Of a DNA stretch of 64,000 nt, positions 11,793-23,717 are shown in pieces (within the stretch, counting starts at the first letter, position 1; each line of letters starts with the position of its first letter). This stretch comes from Rosellinia necatrix (Eukaryota > Ascomycota > Sordariomycetes > Xylariales > Xylariaceae): the NCBI GenBank assembly GCA_021209875.1, contig JAGYVD010000005.1, positions 1,860,001 through 1,924,000 on the forward strand. Direction: 5' to 3'. The notes beneath the pieces were generated by a model, which was not told the origin of the DNA, searched no databases, and saw only the letters and a program-made list of their open reading frames with translations. Made by a program: the position numbers and the translations under genes.

Positions 11793-12927
11793 AACCGAAA
11801 GGATATGCAAGTCACGACTTCTCTCGCCGATGGCAACAGTAGTGAGACTACTAGGAGGTAGCGTGGCGCATATACCGCACGGGCTCCAGATTGTCATGCA
11901 CATCTACGAGAGGATCCTGCCCAAATCACCGCCATCGGATGCGTACTATTTAACTTGCTTGGAATCAATTACTTACGCACCTACCTAGAGTATCATCAAG
12001 TAGTTGCCGGAACTCAGACAACTACCACTGGCGACTACCAGATACAATGATCAATCCTGCCAGAAATAAGTTGATGCTATGTGCCTTGTGGTGACAAGAG
12101 CATTCATTTATATAGCTATGCAGAGGCACTACCTACCCGGGTAGACAAGCAGTACCCCGGTAGTACTAGATAGTGTGTATGTAGTGCTAGTAATTACATC
12201 AGGATTCGCTTGATTGATATTGATTGTTTGGATGAATGGTGAAACTGGGTTGCTTAGATAGGTACCTACTTAAGTACATAGGTAGGTATGTAACTGTGAC
12301 CCAAATACTTGGAAGACTTATCGGAGATAACGCAAATATGGCGGGAAAATGGAACGCGTATAGGCAAACTAGAAAGATCCGCCTCACGCGTATTATTTAA
12401 TTACCAATGTGCATATCATACCTCCTTGGCTGCGACTTCTGTGTGTGCCCTGCTAGCCTACTTCCAGCTGCTGCACCTCGGGAAGCTACATCACAGCTAG
12501 ATGCTTATGGTGCAGTACAGTAGGCGGGCGGACGAACCATAATAAACAATTGAGCAGCACATATACCCCCGAATTAGTTCCCCTTCCATATTGTATCTGT
12601 GTACAAACCATCATCAGTTCGTGCATCAATCAAAACAGAGCTTCTTGATTGTCCGCCATTCAACAATTTAATCGATTGCCTCCACCAATTGGCCATTCCA
12701 GCCATCACCAGCCAATTGACTTAGCCATCACTCATTAACTGGCAATCCACTTATTGCCATTCATTCACCCTGGTCTCCTATGGTGGCCCGCGGATAGACG
12801 ACCAGGGGCTCCCCAAGATTGCTAACTTCCGTTGGGCCCTCCCGGTTCTTGGTCCGATTTGATTTCCCAGATGCCGCCTAGACGGACTATACCACTTTAG
12901 TTAGGGCTACAACTTCCTGTGGAAATC
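11793..12927. other. Gene-free interval DAD2 / TPX2-like gene
   Basis: Holds the DAD2 3' flank and the promoter of the following gene. It has TACC/GGTA-rich stretches near 12130-12175 and 12255-12290, and TTGGCCATTC-type short direct repeats near 12685-12765. No convincing gene is seen. Confidence 0.5.
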
Positions 12928-15171
12928 ATGTCTCATAAATCCCCATGTCGCCAGGACATCGAGATCCATTGCGACTCACCCTCGGAAGACAACCTGTTCT
13001 CTCGAGATCGTCGAGCAGGGCCCCCCCTCCTACACCAACCCCTCCGCCAGCTCTCGATTGTGCAATCCCAAAATCGTCAACCCGAACAAGACTGTACGGG
13101 TAGTCGTAATCACGAGCCTAGCCAGGTGTCTGTCAGCCCAAACCAGGGTTCCACCAAAGAGAATAATACGAAGGAGAAGCGCGCAGGCAGCCGATTGACA
13201 AGGCCGTCTATCACATCCGATACTTTCAACATGCTCGATACTGTCGTTGAGGCCGAGTCCCAAACTGAAAGCGGACCTGTTATCTCCACGCTCCCAGACC
13301 ATACGCAACAGATTCTTAAACTTCCAGGTACAATAGTCTAGTCATATTTTCCCGTCTAGTTCTCAAACTTTCGCCTGCCTTTTAACTAATCCGCTTTCTT
13401 ACCTGTAGTTGATCAGTCTCCAAGTCATCCTTTGTCAATAGCCGCCTGCAACATTCCACCACTTGAAGAGCAGCTGGCAAAGCATCGCAACGGCCAATTT
13501 GAATGGATTCTGGCTGTCAGAGTCCCAAACGATCGCCAGTCAAAGCATGATTTTAGCTCTGGCGTGGACAGCTCAAAAGAGACCCGTAAAGTGTATTTCG
13601 GCTGCAATCTTTTGCCGAAACCTTCCCTAGACGAAAACCAAGTATTAACAGCAACTTCTCAAGCAAACAATTATTTGCTGCTCATCACATCCGTAGAGGA
13701 AACAAAGGAGGTCCTTCAGGTCTTTCGTGAGGTGGCTAATGATTCACATGTGACCCTCCTGGAAGCCAATTCGAGTCATAGGACGCCTACAAAGATGTCG
13801 GGTTACAGTTCATTATCTGACGTCGATGAGGAGACGCCTCATTCTACGGCGTGTACCAGAGGAGATGACAGCGCCGTGGAATCTATTGTGGAGTCCACCA
13901 CAGAGTCCGCATCGGAATCCATCAGTTCTAGATCTCCAGCAGATCCCGTAACGAGAATTGAGGACTCCTTTGAAGCATTGGACATACTAGAGGAGCAACT
14001 CGAAGCCTTTGACAAAGTTGCCCGCTTTGGCCGATTGATGCCGCCGGAGAGTGGCCCCTCGACCAAAGAATCTACACTCAAACCCGAGCCTTCAACACCA
14101 AATTTGTCGGTCAGGTTCGCAACACCTCAACCACAGTGTACCTTTACCAAGCCGGGTACAGCGTCACTACGAGCAAAACCCGTTTCAGAACCACGAAAGA
14201 CTACTTTGCGTAAGATGACCTCAATGACTTTGGACCCGTATAAATCCAAAATGGAAGAGAAGATCACGATTCAGTCCCCACCAAAGCCATCTAATAGGGG
14301 AGCTACTGGCTTGTCCCCGCAAGCACAGGCGGCTGCCAAACCAACTCAGCAGCGCATGACCCCGACGTTTGACCTTTCGGCCGAGGCCATGGCTCAGCAT
14401 CTGAAAGAAAGGAAGGAGGCACGCATGGTCTTACATCGCGCAACCCAGCCCACGGCGTCAAGTCTGCGTCGATCGAAGTCGGCCAAGCTACTAACACGGC
14501 CTGTATTCGAGCTCCCCGGCGAGGCCATCTCGCGCCGCAAGCGCGAGGAGCATCAGGCGCAGCTAAAAGCGCAGGAAGAAGAAGACAGGAAGAGACGAGA
14601 GTTCAAGGCGAGGCCCCCGCCGCCGCACGCGGCGCCTAGTACCGCACCTCGCGAGACCATCGCCAGCCGAGCCCGGCAGAACCGGATGGCCCTGGCGGAG
14701 AACACGGCCCAGACGGCGGCGGCGGCGGTGGCGGCGGCGGCGGCGACCAGCAGACGCCCTTACGCGACCATCGGCCCCCACACGCGACCAGTCCTCTCCA
14801 CCACGATCAACCAGCCGCAGCCGCGCGGTCGCGGGCTCAGGGCGGAGGGCAGCAGCAGCGGCGGCGGCGGCGGCGCGACCCTGCAGCCCAGCCGGGCGAC
14901 GTCGACGTCAACGGCGGCGAGCGCGAGCGGCAAGCGCAGCCCGCTGTCAGTCGAGGACGTGCAGATGCAGAAGCTCCGCGGCCACGAGATCTACCAGCGC
15001 GACAACTCGTGGACCGACAGCCGCATGCGCGAAAAGAGCGAGCGCGAAGCGCTAGCCAAGCTTGCGCGCGAGGAGGCCGCCGAGAAGTCGCGGCAGAAGA
15101 GCCGTGAGTGGGCGGCGAAGCAAACGAGGAAGCGGATGACCGTCGGCTCCTTGCGGGATGTCATGGCGTGA
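12928..15171 (+). CDS. TPX2-motif-like protein, probable microtubule-associated protein
   Basis: Exons: 12928-13327 and 13409-15171, giving 720 aa. The ATG at 12928 is the first in frame. Much of it is disordered and rich in Ser, Pro and Thr. The informative part is residues about 430-520: FDLSAEAMAQHLKERKEAR, a second FELPGEAISRRKREEHQAQL, then a charged EEEDRKRREFKARPPP helix. F-x-LPGE, a charged coiled coil and FKA.P is the pattern of the TPX2 C-terminal (PF06886-type) microtubule-binding motif, here in two related copies. A poly-Ala run, a poly-Gly run and a basic C-terminal helix (KLAREEAAEKSRQKSREWAA) follow. The function is inferred from this motif only. Fungal relatives are often left as hypothetical proteins. 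Its position next to SGO1 and DAD2 fits a mitotic role but does not prove it. Confidence 0.65.
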
Positions 15172-16640
15172 AGGAAAACGAAATAGGGGTTTTTTTTTCT
15201 TCTTCTTTTTCTTCTTCCCCTTTTAAGGTGTCTCTCAGACGGGCGCTTTGGTAGGCAGACTACTCTCCCAGTGAGATTGCGCTCGTTTCCATGTACAGAT
15301 GGAATCCGTTTGTGTGTAGGGTTTATGGCGGCTTGTGTGCTACGGCGTAGATCGGAGTTTCACTATACCCGGCAGGTTCTGGCCTCCACGCGTTGAGTTC
15401 GGGGGGAAGGGGACGGACAGGAATATGGGCGGGCAAGCATCGTCAAGCTTGCGGCTGTATTGTCTATTGTTATATTGTAGACGATTCGTCTATTCCATGG
15501 TCATTCAAGCAATTGATTATCTTTCCAAACACATCGTCCCACCGCGTGTCGTCGATTTGGTGTCATACTTATACCCTGTTCATTTGGGACCAATCATTAT
15601 GCGTATTAGCAATCTTGCTAAGTGAGGTATTTCTTATATCTCTCTTCGGTACAGCTTCCTTAATGCTTGTTGAGTGTTGGCCTTGAGGTTGGATCTCTAA
15701 CCAAGACTGATGCAGCTTCACTTTTCCAATAATGGGCTAGATAAGCCTGCCCTGAACGCTCTTGAGGGAGGATGTATCGTAGTTGACGAGTTGCGGTCGG
15801 TAACGCATAAGTTCCATCCACGCTAGATGCAGATCCGTGACATCATTCCCAGTTACATGGGCGAGGAATCGAACTACACGTAGCACAGCATGGTAAGCAC
15901 CTTGTCTGCTAATCAACCAGGATTATTGCCAACGACAGTGGTTATGTAATCGATGGCGATATGGTCGACCGGCGGTGAACAGAGGGGTCTTTCTGGCCTC
16001 AACTGATCGCGCTTGCACCACTACGGCATATCCATGTTGCATGCATGTTTCTAGCAACAGACGCGGGCTTCAGACGTGTTCGTCACAGAAGCGTCAGCGA
16101 CTGACTCCCCCGATAGCTTGTGTCTCTGCCGCGGCTGATGTGCGAAAGAGGGGCACCGAAGCAACCATGGCCTGGGATGGCAGCGAAAACACGAACACAG
16201 GCACTCCCGGCGCACGAGAGAAAGGCTCCCCGGAATGACAGAGTTCCATGGACTCCGCTCGCACGCGCGACCTGTGCACTATTCCGGGGACGCAGATGTA
16301 ACGATGACGGGACCTTTTTTTTTTTTTCCCTCACGCCCACCGGTGTGCATAAGGTGTCCATTACCACCCAGCCAGCATCTACGGTAGAGCAGAACAGCTT
16401 CGGATTAGGTCTTATTGCTGATGCGCTGCTCCAGGTGGAATTCGCGCGCTCACCCCGCGCGGGCATGGCGCTACGGAGGTAGGCTGCGACATTTATCCTC
16501 GTGTGAGTACGGGAGGCCCGGGGGACTTTGGCCCTCTGTGACCGACCGGTCATCCATAGCTACAGGAAGAGTCATGCGCGAGTTTGCTAGGTTTGCCCAT
16601 ACCTGCCACGACACGTCGCAGCGCTGTGTTTGCAGCATCC

Positions 16641-16695
16641 CATACATACATACATACATACATACATACATGCATGCATACACACATACATACAT
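16641..16695. repeat. (CATA)n microsatellite, imperfect
   Basis: Seven exact CATA copies are followed by TGCA and CACA variants and three more CATA-type units. The overlapping frames here (Tyr/Ile/His-rich) are artefacts of the repeat. Confidence 0.9.
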
Positions 16696-19390
16696 GATTA
16701 TGTGCGCAGGCGTCCTTTGCCTACGAGACGGGCTGGCGTCGCGAACACGAAGAATTCACCTGGTCACCGACAACTGGGAATTGGTTTGAGGCATGTCTTA
16801 AAACTACCGGGCCGACGTGAGGCCCATGTAGGGGTAATCCCGGTCTCCTCACAACTTTATTTTCGGCAACGAGCGAGCGGGCAACTTCGGACGAGGCGGG
16901 GTTTTCCTCCGACCCGGGCTCATGTGCGATGGGGTTACGAGAGATGTCCAGGCCTAGGCGTGTAAATTGCGCGTGCTGCTCCCGTAGTATGTGCCTCACT
17001 TGGTATGCGTTATTGTCAGCGCTACATCGTGAGATTTTTTGCGGTGAGTGACTGATGAATGCCCCCGGAGGGACCAACTACGATATCACAATTACTGACT
17101 GTCGGAGAGCATGGCCGACGTGGTATGCTGCTCGGAGGCTAGCTGGATAGAGGCGCCATGTTGCGACCCGGGGCCTCACGATACCCTCATCAGCCGAGGC
17201 CGTGGTGTTCTCGACGCGCTGCGTGGCGCAGCAGCACGTATGTAGCAGTTGGCACATTTGGGCTGCCTGCAAGTAGGCCGGTCCAGAAAGCACTCGTTTT
17301 GCGTTCGTGCCCAGCGCGGGTCGTCTTTGGCGCATCTTTGGCGTTAGCCCTTCGCACGTGGGTGACGGGGGTTCTAGATTATTGGATGGGGCCGTCGTAT
17401 CGGTCTTCACGCTACGATAGCTCCTTTGGATGAAGGCATTTCCACACTAGACCTACCTGGGTGGCACCAACCCAAACTCATAATGCCTCGACCGAGTGGG
17501 CGCGGGTGAATGCGCCGCATGGGTGCATCTATCTCTGTATTTACCCATTGACGATGGCTTCATCATTCATGAGTCGCTATCTCGCTTATGCAGATCCACG
17601 GGTAGTCGCTGTATGTATGGTACCTTATCGTTCTACCTGGGTATGGGTTTGGTAGGTGGCTAGTTTTAATAACTAAGACTATAGCTTCGCCTCTCGCTTA
17701 CGTCTCAACTGTCACCGCTTACTTTTAGGCAGCTGGATTACTATGAGATGAGCTCTCGATACACGGAAGCGAGGTTTAATGGCTCGTTGGATTGACTAGA
17801 ATTAGCGTCATTCTGCGTGTCCTTTCTTATCTATGTCTCTAGTGTATAGTGCGCCCGGTCACTTCTGTTCCGATTCCTGTCCAAATTCCCGTTCAAATGT
17901 CATCTCGTCTTGTAGTGGTGAAGGGCTGTTTATGTACCTAGTTACTTGTAGATAGGATAACTATGCCGTTAGTTATATGTAGTATGAAAAGATCGTCAGG
18001 TCTAGAGCAAAATGGGTTCGACTCCCCATAGATGGTGGAGCACACACAGCGATGGTTTCGCGGCATCTTGGAAAACCATATTTCGCAGACGGGCTTCTTG
18101 TCGACCTGTGGATGGCAGCGAGAAGGCTAATGTAGCAGAGAAGCAAGGGGGAAAGGGCGCAGCATAGCACAGCATAGGACAACGCGGAGCAATATACAAG
18201 GGTGGATCACTACACAGGGGTTGACTGGAATCAGTGCAACGCCGCGAACGGGACACAGACACAGGTCTGTACAGCACATTCTGCAGTCGAGGTAGTGTAG
18301 TGTAAGTAGGTGCATATACATAAGCTCGGAGAAGCATGCGGTGTACCTACATGTAGGGATATACCCATGATGAGGGCTGGGCGCATCTCGTATCTCTCTA
18401 GTATACGCAGTATGTAAACATGGCCTCCGATACCGATAGTATAGTAGCAGGTAGGTAGGTAGTTAGTAACTTATAAAGCGTCAGCTACAACGCCAACCGG
18501 ACTTCATCATATGGAGGAGCACTGAGGTAGGTATGTAGTGAGCATATGCGACTTACACATCAAATACCTACCTAATCCACATCATGCCACCCAGGGTCGA
18601 GGAAGGGGAGAAGGAAGGGAAAAAAGAAAGGAGACAACAACGGGATCCGGTCGTATGATAGAGTTGACTTAACCTAAGGCAGGTTAGATATGCTCGCCAT
18701 GTAAGCCGTCAAAACTGCAAGTGCTGACTGACCCAACCCAGCGAGACAGTCGGTCGATTCCTCGGCCTACAGGCTGTCACCGCGGCGGCCGGAGGAAAGC
18801 GTGCCTGCCTGCCTACCTACACTGCTTGCCTACCTATCTCATGCACATGGTAACACTGTACAGTACGCCAGTGAACGGAATGACGGGCATAGATAGCGTG
18901 CGTCCTTGGCCTTATTGGTCTGGGTTTAAGGTTTTCCATTTCCCTTTCCCTTTCCTGCATCACAGCGAAGTTGGAGCCTGCCCGGGTACTTCCCTGTCAA
19001 GGGAGGGAGATACCCAGGGCACCTTCTCAATGCTCCCGGTATCTGGTACCCGACATGCTACCAGCCAGCCCCTCTCGCATCTCGCGCGTCGTCGCATTGT
19101 CGCCGGCCTAGCCCTCGTCCCAAACCCAATTTCTAAGACGGGCAGCGAGCGGGTGAGAGAATATATGACTGCATATCCTCCCCCCCTCCATCACATGTGC
19201 CCGTCCCAGGCCGGCCAGATCCATTCCTCTGATGCCCGTTTTTGTATATATGCGTTCAGAGACCCGGCGTCCCTCTTCTTTCCAACTACCTAGATAGCAC
19301 TCGCACCCACAGGGCCAATCGGCCGGAAATAGAAGAAAAGGGAGGCACGAAAAGAAGAGATTGGCGTGTCAAACCGTCATATCAGTCTGC

Positions 19391-19516
19391 GGCACAATAC
19401 GGGAAGCGAAGTTGTTTGTCAATTCCTTCGAAGCCGAGAGATATCTACGTGCAGATAGATATCTTTAGTATCTCGGCAAAGCCAAGAGATCTCTTATACG
19501 GAATTGGTATTGTGCC
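19391..19516. repeat. Nested inverted repeat able to form a branched-free hairpin
   Basis: Four complementary pairs nest in order: GGCACAATAC (19391-19400) with GTATTGTGCC (19507-19516), CAATTCC (19420-19426) with GGAATTG (19500-19506), GCCGAGA (19433-19439) with TCTCGGC (19471-19477), and GATATCTA (19440-19447) with TAGATATC (19456-19463). The terminal loop is 8 nt. It lies about 120 bp upstream of the esterase ATG, so it could be in the leader RNA or in the promoter. Confidence 0.75.
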
Positions 19517-19633
19517 AAGCTTCTCGCCCGCCCTTGGGAGCAAACGCGCCCTGCCAAGGCCACCTCCCAACGCCAAGAGGTCTCACTCCAGTCCAGCACC
19601 CTTTTACAGGGCCAGCAGACCGGCCAGGTCGGC

Positions 19634-22145
19634 ATGAAGGATGCGCTGCTGCTCCAGCTGCCATCATGGCCCTCGCGTGTCCTCTTCCTTCGTCATGGTC
19701 GTCGAGGAGCCGCCGCCAATGACGACAACGACGACAGCAATCACAGCAGAGACATCAGCAGCGGCAGCAGCAGCACCGACGACACCGACTTAGAGGTGAA
19801 CAAACCCCCCGCTATGGTGGGATCCGAGCCAGCCTACCAAAGGCTTCAGTCACCAGGGGCACCTGTGCCCAGGTTTAGGCGGCGGAGAATACGCTGGGCT
19901 CTCTTTAGCATCCTCATCTTTGGAACAGTGACCATCATCCTACTCTCCACGCTATTGAGTCGCCATGCGGTAGGAGGGTTTGATACTCTCTTCAAGGTAT
20001 GGCAAGATCTTTTTTTTTTTTTTCCCCTTCTACTTCTCCCTCTCTCGCCATTCCCTCTTTCGGGCCTATAATCATTTCGCACTCTTGTTGGTCAATGGAA
20101 CATGCAAGGGGGACGCATCGCGGGACGTGTTGCCGATGGATAATTATCTCCCGTACCGCTGCATTTCCTCCCCTCCCCCCCGCAACCACTCCTTGTCTCT
20201 ATTAAAGACTGGTCATATATAGCCGCCTATGATCTCGCTGTGGTTCAAAAGCTAACGCAATGACGCAGAAAACATGCAACATCACTCTGCCTCAGGGCAA
20301 CTACCTAGGTCAGGTCATCGGCCCAAGCACTTCGTCGCCGCGGGCAATACAAGCCTTTGTAGGAATCCCGTACGCTAAGTCGACTGCGGGGGAGAACCGT
20401 TTCCAACCTCCACAGCCTCTCGACATCCGGACCGATTCCGATGTTCTCTACCACGCCCTGAAGTATGGGGAAATCTGCCCACAAGGGAAGCCCGGCACCC
20501 CCGGACAGGGCGAGAACTGTCTTAACGTAAACATTTATCGTCCCCACTTTGGTGATGACGCAACATCAATTGCGGCCGAGGAACAGAGGCTTAGCGTGGA
20601 TAGCAAGAAATTGCCTGTCGTGGTTTATGTGCATGGTGGAGGATTCAACATGGGTTGCGGCAAGGAAAGGGACATGGCAAGCTTTGCGGCTTTCGCGGAC
20701 TCGCCTATCGTTGCCCTGAGCTTTAACTATCGTGTCGGCCCCCTCGGCTTCTTGCCAAGTGCCGTGACGGCTAAGCACGGGTTGCTAAATCTGGGCTTGA
20801 AAGACCAACAATTCTTCTTTGAGTGGATGAAGGCTAACCTCCCCAACATCGGTGGCGACCCCGACAATGTTACAATAATGGGGCTGAGTGCAGGCTCTCA
20901 CTCGGTGAGGCATACCATACATTGAATCAGATTCACCCACGATGATGCAATGGGACACTTATCATAGATCCATTGCTAACGCATCGTGTATAGATTGGAC
21001 ACCATCTGATATCCTACTCGCCGGCAAATAAACTCATCTCCGGACCACCGCCTTTCCAAAAAGCCATAATCGAATCTGGCGGTGCAACGGCACGGGCGGT
21101 GTTCGTTCCGGACCACCCTCTACACGAGCTACAATTGAAGGAGTTCCTAATGCAATGTGGCATATATGGGGTATCCGATGACGAGCTCTTTGACAAGTTG
21201 CGCGACCTACCTTACTCAACGGTCGTGTCTGCAGCACAAGCAATGTGGAAGACATGGTCCAGCACTTTGCGATGGCCATTCCAACCTGTCATCGATGGTC
21301 CAGGAGGCGTGATTCCCGATCTACCGATCAACTCTTGGCGGAAGGGGAACGTGCTTCGCATCCCAATATTAACGGGCTTCAATACTAATGAAGGCGCCGG
21401 CTTCGTTCCAGAATATGCGGACGACCCCAGCGCCGTGCGGACCCTCATGGCGTCCATCATTCCAGCGCTTAATGAGACCGACCTTGGAGAGCTCGATAAG
21501 CTGTATCCGGCACTAGACACCACACAAGGCAAGACATTGTATGCCGCTGCTGGGCAGTCGAAGAGATTTGGCACCCAGTTCTGGAGGCTTGATGATGCGT
21601 ATGCGCACTATGCCTATATCTGTCCCGTCCTCCAGACGGCGACCCTGGCCTCGACCGCCGATGGCGCTCCCCCTGTATATGTCTATCACTACGCTGCGCG
21701 ATCTTCGTCGTTCGGGGCAGCAGACCACGCGGACGAGGCACCTATTGTAGCACACAACTTAGGTGCCATAGGGAAATACCCGGGGCTCGTCGCCACCGCC
21801 GATGCCATGACAGGTGCATGGACGCGGTTTGCAGTGACAGGCGATCCGAACCTTTCCCACTCGGGCGCTAAGGCCCAATTCACATGGCCACGTTACACGA
21901 GTCCATTTAACGATAATGCCGACGCGGATGCTGGCCGCCTGGCGTTGTTTGGCGAAGGCAATGACGAGGAAATGGGCTTCAGTGGCACGCGTAATCGTGG
22001 CACACCGGCCCAAAGCATTGCGCTGACGAAGCGCGAGATGAATCAATGTAAATACTGGTGGCCGCGTGTCGTGCTGAGCGAGGGTTACGCTAATGGGTCG
22101 ACGAGCTTCACTCCAGAGGAAGTCACCATTAAGGCCAAACTATGA
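19634..22145 (+). CDS. Type-B carboxylesterase/lipase with N-terminal membrane anchor
   Basis: Alpha/beta-hydrolase of the cholinesterase/lipase family (COesterase, PF00135). Exons: 19634-19996, 20269-20904 and 20994-22145, giving 716 aa. A polar cytosolic tail (rich in Asp and Ser) ends in FRRRRIR, followed by a hydrophobic span at about residues 88-109. This predicts a type II membrane protein with the catalytic domain outside. Family marks are FVGIPYAKSTAGENRFQPP, ENCLNVNIYRP, VVYVHGGGFNMG (oxyanion hole), FNYRVGPLGF and GLSAGSHS. The nucleophile is Ser about 328, and the usual GESAG has Leu for Glu. The acid lies in FNTNEGAGF and the His region near ADHADEAPIV. Substrate cannot be predicted. 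The start is the first ATG of the open frame; upstream sequence gives no better one. Transcription is probably influenced by the inverted repeat just upstream, but that is only a positional inference. Confidence 0.9.
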
Positions 22146-23717
22146 AGGCCCCTTGCCCACTGGTGTTGCTTTATAGGCACGCCACAATGCTTTATACTAC
22201 ACGCTCCTTCCTAGGAAGAAGACACCGAAAAATTCCTTTTGCCATGAGAGAGCACGCCACTACGCAACAGGAGTTCCTCGCACTATGGTTCAGCGTATGA
22301 GACGAGATTGAGGAACTTGCGTTTTGTCGGGCTAGGCATTAGAATCGAGTTGGCCGGGGCCCGGGTACAATATCCAGGTACGATACCTGGGCCAGGCAAC
22401 GAGCTAGACACACCAATAGACCTTAGCCCGGACGTTGGTGGTAAGCCCTACCTACCTCTAGCTCCCGGCTGCCAAATATATCATCTTCTTGTGCCAAGTT
22501 AGCCGGCCAAGCGCCGTAGAAACGGGCAAAAAGGGAGATGAGAGGGACTACCTTTTGACGAGTCAGGATTTACCTGGCCTCTCAGCGATGGCCTCGATGG
22601 GTAGACGATGCGCTCTAAAAGCTTATTCCCTTATGCAGGAACTTACGCCACGTTTCAGTGTCTCGCCCGCCAGAGTTACCATTTCCAGCGAAGTGACGTT
22701 ATGGGAGGTTTCGAAACTTTATAGCTTATGCTTCTGGCATCCTTTTTCGATAACCTAGCAGACAATACAGCGCATATAGCATAGGTCATATGTGGACATC
22801 ATGCGCAGGTGAAAATAGATCTACGAGACGAGGTATATTTGGAAGAAAATAAACTCAAGGCATCTATCTAAGTAGATAGGACACATGTATCATATGTCTA
22901 CATACCTAATACTTTATATGCACTCGCCAGTACCAAATATCAGTCAAACTCTCTGTTACTCGAATACGGTAAATATTGGCGCTTAACGAAGACTGATAGT
23001 ATAGGATATTTATGACACGAGCTTCACGAATTATTAAGTATTATAACAAGTCTTTTATTTCTATATACGACACGCTGCCAAAGTAGGTAATAGATTGGCA
23101 GGTTGTTGACTTTTGGGGGACATGTTCCATCACTACCATAATTCGGGAATACTTCAACCTTTTCAACCTGGAATCTTCGACACTCCCCTTCCCCCTACAT
23201 ACCCAATGCCACCTTAATGCCACTCACGAACCCCCCGCCGAAGATTCCCTCTCCCCACAAGTTTCGTGGGTTAACAAAAAGAACGATCAAAATTATTGTA
23301 CTAAATTGGAATAAACTCAGATCACATGCTCCGAAATGGCCAACAGACGAATCTATCTCGCCTAACAGTGGCGGGATGGTCACAAGTGATCTCAAATGCA
23401 CACCTCCTATTAGGCTGAGTATGTAGGCTTAGTATGTGCGAGAGATGTAATTGGAATGAACGTTGTAGTCTGTATATCCCGTGAGTGGGCATCGCAAAGA
23501 GCGTGAACGTCGCCCGAGCGTCGAATCAAATCCATACATGTATTCTGGCTCCATCATGTGATGGTGAGAATCGTATCAAGAATTAGGTGAAAGATCGGGT
23601 ATCAAATGATGCAAGATGAGAAACTTGCATTTTGGCGGTTGTCTTTTTTTTTTTCCTTTCGTATTTCGGTCCTCTTTTCCCTTTCATCAAGGTCCTGGGC
23701 TAGGGTTCGTATCATGG
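22146..23717. other. Gene-free interval between convergent esterase and membrane-protein genes
   Basis: Likely 3' untranslated regions and spacer. It contains a perfect short hairpin CCAGGTA-CGA-TACCTGG (about 22374-22390) and an AT-rich part at 22790-23060. No family features appear in the small frames. Confidence 0.5.

Larger units (their letters stand above)
15172..19633. other. 4.4 kb gene-free interval
   Basis: No open frame here carries recognisable motifs, and those above 100 codons are mostly antisense pairs through the same DNA (for example around 16.1-16.5 kb). The interval contains a (CATA)n microsatellite (16641-16695), poly-T runs (16315-16327), TAGG repeats near 18451-18462 and a nested inverted repeat (19391-19516) close to the esterase start. 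It is not obviously AT-rich, so RIP-decayed transposon sequence is not evident. It may hold a long promoter or non-coding transcripts. Confidence 0.5.

Noticed and set aside
16083..16553. 156-codon minus-strand frame
   Set aside because: Overlaps equally long plus-strand frames, has no family features, and includes a poly-Lys stretch from a T run.
18005..18035. GGGTTCGACTCCCC resembling a tRNA B box
   Set aside because: The T-stem does not pair with a 7-nt loop and no A box or acceptor stem lies at the right distance upstream.
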